From assembly GCF_963678635.1 (NCBI RefSeq), contig NC_087067.1, positions 1,364,001 to 1,428,000 on the forward strand: a DNA stretch of 64,000 nt, in the 5' to 3' direction. Below are positions 24,454 to 34,365 of this stretch, piece after piece. The position numbers and the translations under genes are program-made. This DNA is from Symsagittifera roscoffensis (Eukaryota; Xenacoelomorpha; Acoela; Convolutidae). The first letter of the stretch is position 1. Every line of letters starts with the position of its first letter. Below the pieces are notes generated by a model. That model ran no database searches. It saw only the letters and a list, made by a program, of their open reading frames with translations, and was not told the DNA's origin.

Positions 24454-25725
24454 GCACAATCATCAATCATCTGCAAAACAAAAAGCAAAATAAAAAACAG
24501 AAACTCTTTTTCAAATAAATAATTTTTCTTAACCTATCCCATAATTGAAGTAATAAATTATCCCGTACAAAGCAGTAAATTAATATATAAATACTTTCTC
24601 CCACAAACAGCAAATATTCATATAAATGAAAGTAAATTAATATTTTTAACCCCTAAATCAAGCAGTAACTTTCTAATTTCCAATGTAGTAAATTGATAAA
24701 AGTTTTTCATAAATAACAAAAGCAGTACTAACCTTTTCAAGCGACGCTTCTTTATATTTTCTCGCACAAATATTCTATCCAATTTCGCGTTGCTCGCCCA
24801 CAAAGAATTGTTTAAAATAATGGATTCAAGTTTCAACTTTCACTGATAACAACTCTAACAAGTCTTAACACGTTTCAAACTTTCCTTCAACCTTGTTGGA
24901 AAGAAATTATATAATCATGCAAGCTAACCAAGGCAAGCTTTTTAAATACCATAAGACACAACCTAATAGCATGACTAAGAAAAGAAAACCCACGGTACCC
25001 AGACTGGATTCACACCAGCTTAAAACCGGATAAATTATTCTTTTAAAGACTATCTTTAAGTCTGAACATAAAAGAACAAAACACCGAAAAAGTCGGAAGA
25101 CAAACCCAAAACAAACAATTTGATTTTTGAAGAAAAAACCAAACTAAGACAACAAAAGAAAACACTGGTAATAAAAAATAGCATGAAAACTTGAACTAAC
25201 ACAGGACCCCCCAAAAAGAGAGCACAAAATCATACCCTCACTTCTGGCCTAACCCACCAGAAGAGGACGTCCTGAGCAGGCTCTATAGCCGGCCTCACCC
25301 ACCGTGCTACATCCACGCTTCGTGACAGCCACGACACTATTTTTGATGAGAGTTACTCAAGTGTGAGTAGCTCTTAAAAATAACCAAACTAAATACTAAC
25401 GCTTTTGCGATAAAAACTATTAGAAAATCATAACCAAAAAACATAATTAAAAAAAGATTTGTATATGTAAATAATAAAAATGCAGTATAAAGATTATAAG
25501 AAAACCCAAAGACGAGCAGCAGGAAACTTGACAACCCAATCACACTCCAACTACGGAATGGTAAAACCCACCTGACAGGTTGAATGACGAAATGATATCC
25601 ACCATTCCAACTTCTTGGAGCTTCCTCCTCCAAGAACGGAACAGAAATGATGCTCGCGACATACAACAAACTTCACCCATCCTCCACCGCAGATGAAGGA
25701 AAAGGAATCAAAAACTAAAACTCTC
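24454..25725 (+). other. 3' UTR of the env element
   Basis: About 1.27 kb without a convincing ORF. From about 24897 it holds sequence missing from the truncated units. It corresponds to the complement of 29390-30893 in the big element. A notable shared segment is 25244-25305, with ggacgtcctgagcaggctc flanked by two inverted ggcctaaccca / ggcctcaccca motifs. Confidence 0.7.
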
Positions 25726-25740
25726 TAAACCCCGGATGGG
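25726..25740 (+). other. Polypurine-like tract before LTR C
   Basis: taaaccccggatggg directly before the LTR start TGGAACC. The complement of the - strand element shows the same bases before its 3' LTR (29375-29389). It is only partly purine, but position and conservation mark it as the plus-strand priming region. Confidence 0.6.
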
Positions 25741-26103
25741 TGGAACCAGATCTAAACTTGATTTATACTATTGGTTATTATAATGATATTTTATCTCTAT
25801 AAAATATTAAAAACTAACCAATCATACTCCTTATTTGTAAAGTGTTGAAACATTTTTTTTGTTTCAACACCAGAACAGTTTGAATTAAACTTAGAATACA
25901 GTTGTTCTCATTCTGGAACTAACTCGCGCAAACCGGTGTACACAAGATCTATTGAGACTAGGAGATATAAGAGTAAGATTAAGATTGGTATTAGACTAAG
26001 AAGTTGCACGAATCTATCCGGCCGAAAATAAAATAGCGTGACGATCAGACGGTGCACCTTATCTGAAATTACTCTATGAGTGTAGTAACCTATACATAAT
26101 TCA
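25741..26103 (+). mobile_element. 3' LTR C
   Basis: 363 bp from TGGAACC to ATAATTCA. TATAAAA at 25798-25804. Stem-loop 25844-25868 with 8-bp arms and a T-rich loop. Followed by ATAG (26104-26107), the right target duplication. Confidence 0.9.
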
Positions 26104-26107
26104 ATAG

Positions 26108-26407
26108 TGTGAGGGAAGGGGAAGCAAGCTTCCAAAATTTAGATCAAAAGCTGTCATACCGCTACTGCAGTAGCAGTATTTATTATACGTATGTACATCT
26201 AACCTCTGGTGCTCAATCATTATTTTATGGTATTCTCAAGGTCATACGTAAGTGTTGACACTGAGATTAAGCGAGAGATCAGAGTACTTAACAATGATCT
26301 ATCTCTCAGTACATAAGAAACCAAGGAAAGAGAAAATCTAAATTCAATATTCAGAATACAGTATTGAATTACAACTTGTTTTCAATTGATATCGCAACGC
26401 ATATCAC
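26108..26407 (+). other. Probable leader of a gag-bearing retroelement
   Basis: This is the continuation of the pre-insertion sequence to the right of the env element. It contains TCTGGTGCTCAATC (PBS-like TGG at 26207), about 200 bases before the gag ATG. The arrangement resembles LTR end, PBS and leader, but the LTR itself could not be delimited because the env element sits inside it. Confidence 0.4.
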
Positions 26408-26989
26408 ATGGCGCAGCCAGCAGGATTCGCAGCTCAAGACAACAGAACGGATATGGGAATTCCGGTATTTTGGGCATCAGCGAATCTAGACCCTCCGTGG
26501 CAATTCAAAATTTGGTTCGAACAATTTCTCATGGCGGTTACGGTCAAAGAAAATGTGAACCCAGAGATTATTTTGGAAGAACCAAAAGATATATTAGATT
26601 AACCACCACCACGCCCGGAAACGCCCAGGGAAGGGGAGAACGAAGATGCGAGAAACGCTAGGATTCTTAGAGATAAATTAGCAAGCGACAGAGTAGTATT
26701 GGAGAACGAAGAAAGAAAAACAAGAGGCCCACGAGTCGGACACAATGTCTTCTACAACGAAGTACAAAAGAAACTGGTGTCACGATTATTTCTATCTTTG
26801 GGCACAGAGGGAAAGAAGAGATTCCTACAAAAGAATCCGCACGCAGAAATATCGAAAATGACGTTCAGAGAAATAACAGAGTTGGCAGAAGTCTCATTTC
26901 AAAAGGTAAAATGTGTAACATACGAAAGATACAAGTTTTTTACGAGAATGCAAGAATCTGGAGAATCTCTTGTAGTTTTAACAAAATAG
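26408..26989 (+). pseudogene. gag: Gag fragment of a second Ty3-like element
   Basis: The frame runs from ATG 26408 to TAA 26987-26989 (193 codons) with one in-frame TAA at about 26600, after the codons for DILD. The N-terminal part has PPWQFKIWFEQF. The C-terminal part has FYNEVQKKLVSRLF and YKFFTRMQESGESL; the latter is the R-x-F-x-R-x-Q-x-x-GES signature of metazoan gypsy-type capsid domains. Higher GC and good codon structure contrast with the AT-rich surroundings. It is cut off right after the GES motif, at unrelated AT-rich DNA, so the rest of gag and pol are missing. It is not similar to the gag at 39604-43227. Confidence 0.65.
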
Positions 26990-27413
26990 CTTTTTCTATT
27001 TTGTATAAAATTCAGCAACCGGCTGTTAGTTGTTAAACTAAAATCTGTTACCATCAAGCTCTATCAATAGAAGCCTTCTCTTACTTTTCAAAAATTTCTT
27101 CTCGTTCAAGGGCGTTAATTTTCTCAAATGTATTGCGAAATTTATCTTTTCATATTACCAATACAACGTTCTAAATAAGTGTTGTTATTGATTGACTTAA
27201 AGTAAATGTAGGTCATAACTATAAATGATGATATAATTCCTCAAAAAGTCAGCTCAAAATACTTCAGATAACTCGTTGATCACTTAATTTAAAGCAACTT
27301 CTCACTGAAAGCAAAAAGTGAGTTAGAAGTCAATGTCATTACAACTTCAAAAACACACTGGAGAAAAAATAACGCAACAAAAATTCAAAACGAGAGAGCA
27401 AGACAAAAAAAGA
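26990..27413. other. AT-rich non-coding stretch
   Basis: Nothing recognisable lies between the gag fragment and the Tc1/mariner-type element. Confidence 0.6.
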
Positions 27414-27415
27414 TA

Positions 27416-28477
27416 CACTAGTGGACAATATTGAACCCATAATCAGGTTTTTTCGCTCTAAAAAGCTTCGTTTTAAGGACCATTTTGGACACAGTTTTTA
27501 TGGTATTTTATTCCATTATTTATATTTTCCAATTGCAAACTATCTGAACTATCCTCTCTGAAAGTCTCATTTTTTTTATTTATAGCACTTATCAGTTTTT
27601 TCCAGGTTGGAAAATGCCAGTTTTGACAATTTTTAATGCGTTTTCTATGGGGTAACTTCCCAAATGGCATAATTCCCAAATGGCATAAAGATGGAAACTT
27701 TTCCCAAATGGCATAAATTTCAAGTTTTCATTGTAATTTAAACATTTTCTATCTATTTCTAATTCTAACATTTTGTCAGGAACGAAAGCATGTGAACAAG
27801 ATACAAGATTTGGAATTAATTGCTTCCAAACAAATTTACGCAACAAATTGTCAAAAAAGTTCACCACAAGAAGCTTATTAATAACCGCAAGCTAATGCTT
27901 CTTTCTTTTGATGAAAAAATTTCTACAACTTTTGTGAAGATAAAATGTCAATCAACATTTGGATTGACAATTTGAATTTTTTTCCCACATTTTTCACGAA
28001 AAAATTAATCTCGATTTTTTCAATGCAACAGTTGCATGTAATTTATGCCATTTGGGAAATTTTTCATTTTTATGGCATTTGGAAATTATGCCATTTGAGA
28101 CGTAATCTTCTATGGTACTGAAGACTTTTTCGAAGAAGCGGAGCAGACAAACTTGATCATGCGGGGCGAAATAAATTAAACAAGAAACTTGCGTTGTTCA
28201 GTTTGACAGCTTTCCTCAATTCATTTGTTTCTTATAATTTCACACCTTCCAAAAAACTTATTAAAAATGGCAAAAGCTGGCAGTTTCAGACACAGAAAAA
28301 GTCACAAGGTGTTCAAATAAAAAAATTGAGCCCCTCAAGGATGGTAACTCTGATCATTTGCAGTCGATTGAAGTAAATTTTTGATGAAATTCCAATAAAG
28401 TATTGTCAAAATTGTCTTTGAAACTAAGAAATTCAGAAGTAATTTGGTGAATTTGCGTTTAACTTTGACCACTAGTG
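27416..28477. mobile_element. Non-autonomous Tc1/mariner-type element (1062 bp)
   Basis: The left end CACTAGTGGACAATATTGAA and the complement of the right end CACTAGTGGTCAAAGTTAAA are imperfect terminal inverted repeats, flanked by TA on both sides (27414-27415, 28478-28479). TA targets and the CACT(A)GTGG start fit the Tc1/mariner superfamily. No transposase DDE/D frame is present. Internally it carries inverted clusters of atgccatttggg (complement at 27650-27712, forward at 28047-28103). Confidence 0.8.
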
Positions 28478-28554
28478 TATGAACTTTAGGACCTTGATTT
28501 TATATAGTTACTACAATAATGGTCAAAATTAGGGCCACTTTCAAGGTTTTTCTG

Positions 28555-28735
28555 CTCTAAAATGCTTGTTTTCAAGGATGATTTCGGACAACATTAATTT
28601 AAGCAAAAGTTTTACATAAACCAATAGGGAACAATCAGAGGAAACCTTGATAAAATGATAAAACTTCAGTACCCAACACTGAAAATTTGATTTTATTTTC
28701 TCAGAAATCATCCTCGTAACAAGCATTTTAGTGAG
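28555..28735. repeat. Inverted repeat, about 31-bp arms
   Basis: Arms 28555-28585 and 28704-28735 are imperfect complements (ctctaaaatgcttg...ggatgatttc), separated by about 118 bp. This is a small foldback, perhaps a MITE. The left arm also resembles 27457-27488 inside the mariner-type element. Confidence 0.65.
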
Positions 28736-28965
28736 AAACAACTAGAGTTGGAATAGTTTGAAATACGTTTTTTTTGATATCGTGCAAAAAGAAAGTGACC
28801 AATTGTTGTCACGTTTGCAAGAAAGCACTTGTGAACAAAACTAAGCGCATCTTCAGGTGATTTTTCTTGAAAGTCGCTTTTGAAGGATAACTTTGTGCAA
28901 CGTTTGCAGGAAGTCGAACAAACGTTTACCGAAGACTAAAAAAACGATTCGTGCGTGCTACCCTG

Positions 28966-29374
28966 TGAGTTAGGTCCTTTAGGTTAACTCATAGAGTAAT
29001 TTCGGATAGGGTACACCGTCTGCTCGTCACGCTATCTTATTTTCGGCCGGATAGATTCGTGCAACTTCTTAGTCTAATACCGACCCTAATTTTACTCTTA
29101 TATCTACTAGTCTCAGGGTGTTTAACTAGTCTCTGCTAGGCTCAATAGATCTAGAGTATACTGGCTTATTGGGGCAGCTGAAGTTCTCTTGGAGAGGCAA
29201 CTAATTTCTAAGTTAAATTCAAATCTCTCTGGTGCTGAAATTACAAGTAATTTCAGCACTTACAAAAAAGTGGGTTGTTAGTTGGATGGATTATGATTGG
29301 TTAAAATTAAATATTTTACAGTGGTAAAATATCTAATTTATCCAATAAAAAAATGTAGTTTAGATCAGGTTCCA
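28966..29374 (-). mobile_element. 3' LTR D
   Basis: 409 bp, sense TGGAACCTGATC...CTAACTCA. Contains a 13-bp perfect inverted repeat at 29232-29259 in the place where LTRs A-C have a different-sequence stem. About 355 bp match LTR E closely. Confidence 0.85.
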
Positions 29375-29389
29375 CCCATCCGGGGTTTA
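29375..29389 (-). other. Polypurine-like tract before LTR D
   Basis: Sense taaaccccggatggg, identical to the tract before LTR C. Confidence 0.6.
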
Positions 29390-30893
29390 CAGAGTTTTTT
29401 AGAACTATCTTTCTTCTCTGCAGTTTGAAGGATGGATGATGAACGTTGATATTTGGCGAACATCATTTACTTATCCGGGTCCTCTTGAAAAAGAACGTTC
29501 CAGGACGCTGGAATCAGAAATAGGAAGTTATTATTTTGTCATTCGACAACGACTGTGATCCCCAATGAAATCAATCCGATTTCAAAACGGTTTGCTATGT
29601 CAGGTTTTTCTGTATTAGTAGAGAACTGTTTTGTGTACAGCCTTGTCTGGGAATGGCGTGAAGATCGTGTTTGGAAGGGATGCCTTGTAACTCGGACCTG
29701 TACGTATACTTGAGCATTGAGGTGGTCATTGGTCTAGTTCAATGAAGTCCTTTTCTGCGAAGTCAAGTCGTACTCTAAATCCTTTGAGTCGTGATTGTGG
29801 ATGGCATGTCAGTTAATTTTAGCCATTCTTTTGTTCGAGTGTGATGGGATCATCTAGTCTTGGATGTTCGTCTTTGTTGTTGTGTATGATCTATATACTG
29901 CAAAGTATGATTTACATTTTATAAATTTATGTTAATTTGGTTTCTTAATCATGAATTTAGTTAGTCGTTTTCACAAAAGCATTTTGTTTCAGTTCAGTTA
30001 TTTGGAAGTTACTCACCCTTGAGTACCTCTTATTAAAAATAGAAGTGTGGTCACAAAGCGTGGATGTAGCGCGGTGGGTTAGGCCGGCTATAGAGCATGC
30101 TCAGGACGTCCTTCTCTGGTGGGTTAGGCCAGGAGTGGGAGTATGATTTCATGCTGTTTCTTTGAGAGGTCCTGTTTTTTGTGATAACGTTTTATGTTGG
30201 TTTTATGTTGGTCTTTCTTATGTTACTTTGGTTGTGTCCTTTTTTCAAAAATCAAATTGTTTTTGGTATGGGTTTGTCTTGCGACTTTTTTGTGTTTTAT
30301 TATTTCTTTCTTAGACTTTATAATAGTCTTCAAAAGAATAAATTATCCAGTTTTAAGCTGGGTTAATCCGGTTTGGGTACCGTTGGTTTTCTTTTCTTAG
30401 TCATGCTGTTATTTTATGATTTGTGGTGTTTAGTAAGCTGCGTTGGTTAGTTTGGTTTTTTTATATAATTCCTTTCCAACCGGGTTAAAGGAAAGTTTGA
30501 AACATGTTATCGTGTGTTAGAGTTGTTTATAGTGAAAGCTTGAAACTTAAAATCATTATTTAAACAATTCTTCGTGGGCGAGCTGTGCGAGTTTGGATAA
30601 AATTCTTGTGCGAATGAATGAAAATATTGAAAAGGTTAGTACTGCTTTCTAATTTTATGAATTTATTGCATTGAATTTGAATTTTATTGCTTTTTGGGGA
30701 AGTTTAAAATTATAAATTTTCATCGTATTTATTTTACTGCATCGAGGAAAATAATTTATAAATGAAATTACTACAACGGGTATGAATTTTACTACAGTAT
30801 TTAGTGCTAGGGATTAAGGAGTTTGAATATAATTTAACAAGTTTGTATTTTTCTTTTTCTTTTTCTGTTTTTTAGATGATAGTGATGTGAAGA
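29390..30893 (-). other. Long 3' UTR of the giant element
   Basis: About 1.5 kb without a sense ORF. It is homologous to 24454-25725. The segment 30074-30130 has two direct gtgggttaggcc motifs around ggctatagagcatgctcagg and is conserved in the other element. The small + strand frames at 30181-30400 are antisense shadows. Confidence 0.65.
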
Positions 30894-30977
30894 CTAAAAG
30901 AATAAATCAAACATTGATAAAAAATGGTTAGTATACATTTGAATTTATTAGTTAAAAGTATTTTAATTTATAGTTAC
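30894..30977 (-). other. Candidate intron at the end of ORF4 (84 nt)
   Basis: Sense GTAACTATAA...TTCTTTTAG. The donor and acceptor align with the 81-nt intron in the env-only copies, although the interior has diverged. Confidence 0.5.
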
Positions 30978-32543
30978 CGTAGTCTTCTGGGAAAAAGCCG
31001 TGGGGGAAGATGTCGTGAATCATGTCTGATGTTGTTAGTAACTTGGCTAGTATGCGTATGATGTTTTTAGTTTGTAGCAATGGCCAAAGCAATTGAAGTG
31101 CCCTGATGGTGTTTAGTTCTTCTGTGCCTACTGCGAACTCGTAAGGTGTGTTTTGGATGAGGTTATATATTTTATGGTTATATTTACTATTGTGAATGAA
31201 TACTAAATATAGGTATTTCAATAGGTGTGATAAATTCATGCGGGATAAGGAATGGTCTTGAATCTTCGGTATTGAAGGTCTTTGTGATGGGACAGAATAT
31301 ATACATTTGGGTAATTGGTCATAGTTGCGGAGAATGCCGTGTAGGTTAGTATCTTTAATGCAATATGTAAAATTTAGAAAAAATTGTGACGTGTATTTTG
31401 AGTTAAGAAACTGAAAACGATGGTGAGGTTGTCTTGATGGGGTGTGCAAATCAAAATGATTTTGTATAAAACGATAATATGTATATGTGTGCGTTTGTTT
31501 AGTGCGTAACATGATAGGGCGGATGATATTATAATCGTAATGTTCTATTGCAAAATCGTTAGCTCAGGGTGCGGTGAATGTTTTTAATATTTTTTTATAT
31601 CGAACGTAAGTAAATTGTCGAGGTGTTAGAGTTGTGGTTAGTATATATAACATGTTTTTATTTTTCTCGATACTTTCAGTAGTATTAGCTAATGGTAGGC
31701 AGAGGGGGTTAGTATAATCATAATAAGCTGTCCAATGGAGTGTTGGCATTAAAACGTGCTCATCAACAAAATTGCGTGTATCGTTAGTAATGGTAAAAGT
31801 AATTAGTGTATACTGCGGAAATGATGGTAGGGTAATGAAAAGAAAATTTTTCGTATTTGTGTGTTTTGGGTGGTTGATGTATTCTCGGGCTGTTCCGGGT
31901 TTGGTTGGGAATGGGTGATTTGGGAATTTTTGTTTAAAAGCTCGGTTAGTACTGGTAGATGTTTCAGTGGATGTGGATGACTGAGCTAATGAAGGAGTGT
32001 AAGCTGAAGAGGGTGTAGGAGTTGGTGGATTTGAGGATGTTATTGTGGATGATAGTTGATGTATTGTGAGAGTTTGTGGATGTATTAGTTGTTGTTGCAA
32101 TGTAAAGAAATTGTCGAGTTCTGCGGAAATTTGGATGGTATCTGAGGAGTTATTATGTGATTTGTCGGAATGAAATGGAGAATAGGTTGGGGTTACTTGG
32201 GAAGCGTAAGAAGGAGTGGAAAGGGATGGGGTGGATGAGTGGATTGGATGGGTTGAAAAGGGGGTTGCGAAAAAACTGAGGAGTTGGTCTGGGTAGTATA
32301 GGTAGAGGGAGATGGTTCGGATTCTGTAAATTTGTCGGGGGTTTCTACATTAGCGTTATCAAATTGTGAGATAGTATGAAAAACTGAAATATCTGAGTTA
32401 GTATCAGAATTCGTGCTTGATGATATGTTAATAATTGGAAAATCGGGTGGTGGGAAAGCAAAAAGTGGTATTATTGGGATTGGAGTTTGGAGGTTGGCTG
32501 GGTGGGAATTTGAGCGATGGAGGGATCCAAGAGGCCGGCTCAT
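30952..32543 (-). pseudogene. ORF4 of the giant element
   Basis: The frame starts MSRPLGSLHRS at 32543, as in the ATGA-started copies at 7703 and 21870. Codon 10 is an Arg codon here, not TGA. The first about 115 codons are Pro/Ser/Thr-rich. A frame change occurs near 32200. An open piece follows at 32100-31564 with a Ser/Thr/Pro-rich start and a folded-looking rest. TGA at 31564-31566, then an in-frame piece 31512-30952 with KTKNIIRIL-like Leu/Ile-rich helices. A stretch of about 250 bp present in the + copies (9439-9688) is missing. About 500 residues in all. I know no family for it; position after env and stop/start overlap suggest it is translated with env. Confidence 0.55.
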
Positions 32544-32842
32544 CGTGGGCTAAAAAAAAGTGATTATTTTGAGATTGAAAAGTGGTGGTGTGAGGTTGTT
32601 CTATAATTTGTTCATATGTATTATCATTTTGTGAATGATGTGTCATTATGTGTTGGATGGGACTTTGTGTTGTATTTGGTCTAGAATTTGGATTATGTGT
32701 GATTGCTAGGTTTCGGAAATTACAGGGAATTAATGATAATGGATGATTTTGTGGTAGAGTTGGTATATGTGGTGCTGTAGGTGTTGTATCTACATTATTA
32801 TGTTCTTCGTTATATGGTTTTGGTCTTGTGGATATTTTTGTG

Positions 32843-33949
32843 TTATATTCTTTTATTATCTAGAAGTATTTGGTTAATTGATGATGAAAAAAATCCAAAA
32901 AATCCTGCAAATAGTATACGTGCTACACTTGCTTGTCGGTTTACTTGTGTGTGTATAGCGCATGTGTTATAGATTCCTTTTAACAGTGAGAAAAGAAATC
33001 CTATAAAATTAAACATAGCGTATAAAATAGTTAATTTTTCTAAGATGTAATAGGGCCATCCTAGAAAAGCTAGAATTTCGTTCTTTAAGGTGACAAAAAT
33101 GAAAATATTTATAGGTGAAATATCTTGTGATCTGTATTTTTCACCGTTTAAATATATGTAGTCTTTGATATCTTTAAAATATCCGCTATAGTCTTGTGTA
33201 TAAATGTCTGCAAATCCTGCGGTTTCGGCAAGTTTTCTTAAATTTTGGTCAATTGATTGTCGTTGTATCCTGTCCATTTGTGTTAACAGTTCCTGAAACT
33301 GTTGTGTTCTAATGTGATGTTGGATATCAGATTTAGAATATATTCCAATTGATTGTAAATCAATATTTGGGTTACAAGCGATAGCTCTGATACTTTCGGG
33401 TGAAATTTTTTTGAGTGGTTGCATTAATGTAGGGTATGGTGTAAGTAGGTAGTATTTATCTTCATCAGGGTTTAGTTGTACTACATTGTGGCTATTTTCT
33501 GATCCACATGGGACTGCGGTAACCCAAAAATATGTTCGTCTTGAAAGTGTGTCGACAAAATGTACTTTATTTTTACAGAATATGGGGATTCTTTTATAAC
33601 AACGTTTGTCTTCAAAAACATATAATGGTGATATTTTTTTGGTGCAAGTATAAAATGTTTCAAATGCTTCCTTTAAATCTTGTGGTAATGTGGGGTATAA
33701 ATTATATGTTGGTTCACTTAGGGATGCTTGTCGCTGACCTGGTTCTAATGGTTCAGATAAGCGAGCGTGTCGTTCTTCGAAAGTGTATGGGTTATCTTGG
33801 AAAGAAATTCGTGTGGATGCTTGGGGGTTTTGAGTAGTTGTGGGTATGACTGGGTTTTCTTGGGAGGATGTCGGTGAAGACTGATGTTGTGGTGGTTGGT
33901 TAGCAATTTTGGAAATGTGTCCAACTAAAGTTTTTTCTAGTGGGAAGAT
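32843..33949 (-). pseudogene. Env-like frame of the giant element
   Basis: Open for 368 codons from just after a TAA (33950-33952) to 32843, but the first ATG is at 33424, about 175 codons in. A start must therefore come from splicing, from the overlapping small ORF, or has been lost. First 100 residues: polar, Pro/Gln/Ser-rich (PPQHQSSPTSSQ). Then a folded-looking part with KISPLYVFEDK, Cys residues in FETFYTCTKK, KRCYKRIPIFCKN and AVPCGS. Near the end FLGWPYYIL and about 45 hydrophobic residues, then ILFAGFFGFFSSSI. This pattern suits a membrane glycoprotein with a C-terminal anchor. The + copies have an unrelated N-terminus with its own ATG. A one-base T-run change near 32555 relative to the + copies fuses the tail frame past ATGA. 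Confidence 0.6.
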
Positions 33950-34125
33950 TTATGTTTGTTGTAATATTCTCCGATGAAAAGGATTAAAAGTATTGTTGCT
34001 AAGGCGAATGTGATTACTGCCTTTTTTACACATTTGCACATTGTCATGATTAGGGATGATAAAAATGCGATGAAAATTACGAATAGTAAGAAAACATCTG
34101 TTCTACTAAATATTGTTCGTATCAT
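33937..34125 (-). CDS. Small hydrophobic ORF between pol and env (62 aa)
   Basis: Starts ATG at 34125, directly after the stop of the preceding ORF (TAAATG). Two predicted membrane spans: about residues 11-29 (VFLLFVIFIAFLSSLIM) and 37-53 (AVITFALATILLILFIG), with the basic KCVKK loop between. It ends 12 bases inside the env-like frame. It could be a signal/anchor exon for Env, separated from it by a frame change, or an independent viroporin-like accessory; either is inference. Confidence 0.35.
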   Translation of the reverse strand: MIRTIFSRTDVFLLFVIFIAFLSSLIMTMCKCVKKAVITFALATILLILFIGEYYNKHKSSH

Positions 34126-34365
34126 TTAAATAGACTCTGAATTATCGTACCTGTAAATGTGGTTAATGATTTGGTAAACTTGGAGATATATTTCAAATAG
34201 GGAGTAGAAAATTAAAAAAAAATTGCAAAAAATTATTAAAAAGATTATGAAGGCTTCAAAAGTATCAATAAAAAATATTAGCAAAAATTTAAAGAGAATG
34301 AAAAATGTTATGAAAAGATTTAAGGTTGTATTTATTAAGATATTGACTGTTTGAGAGAAAAGCAT
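34126..34365 (-). CDS. Small hydrophobic ORF (79 aa)
   Basis: ATG at 34365. Almost entirely Phe/Ile/Leu-rich to residue 62, with two possible membrane spans. The composition could also be an artefact of A/T-rich DNA. It abuts the next ORF (TAAATG). There is no counterpart in the env-only element. Confidence 0.25.
   Translation of the reverse strand: MLFSQTVNILINTTLNLFITFFILFKFLLIFFIDTFEAFIIFLIIFCNFFLIFYSLFEIYLQVYQIINHIYRYDNSESI

Larger units (their letters stand above)
20091..26103 (+). mobile_element. Complete LTR-env-ORF4-LTR element without gag-pol
   Basis: A 6013-bp insertion bounded by LTR B (20091-20470) and LTR C (25741-26103) and flanked by ATAG on both sides (20087-20090; 26104-26107), the 4-bp duplication size common for Ty3-type integration. 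After the PBS there is a leader of under 90 bp and then the env-like gene, ORF4 (with a nested LINE), a candidate intron, a 3' UTR of about 1.3 kb and a PPT. No protease, RT, RNase H, integrase or Gag sequence is present in it, whereas the related - strand element at 28966-44852 has all of them. It would therefore need enzymes in trans. The left 4.8 kb is duplicated in macro-unit 1. Confidence 0.8.

Noticed and set aside
1-24896. Repeats as a CRISPR array
   Set aside because: Units are hundreds to thousands of bp without short repeat/unique spacer structure, and the DNA is from an animal.
27473-27867. - strand ORFs inside the mariner-type element as transposase
   Set aside because: No DDE/D motifs or helix-turn-helix; short and overlapping in different frames.
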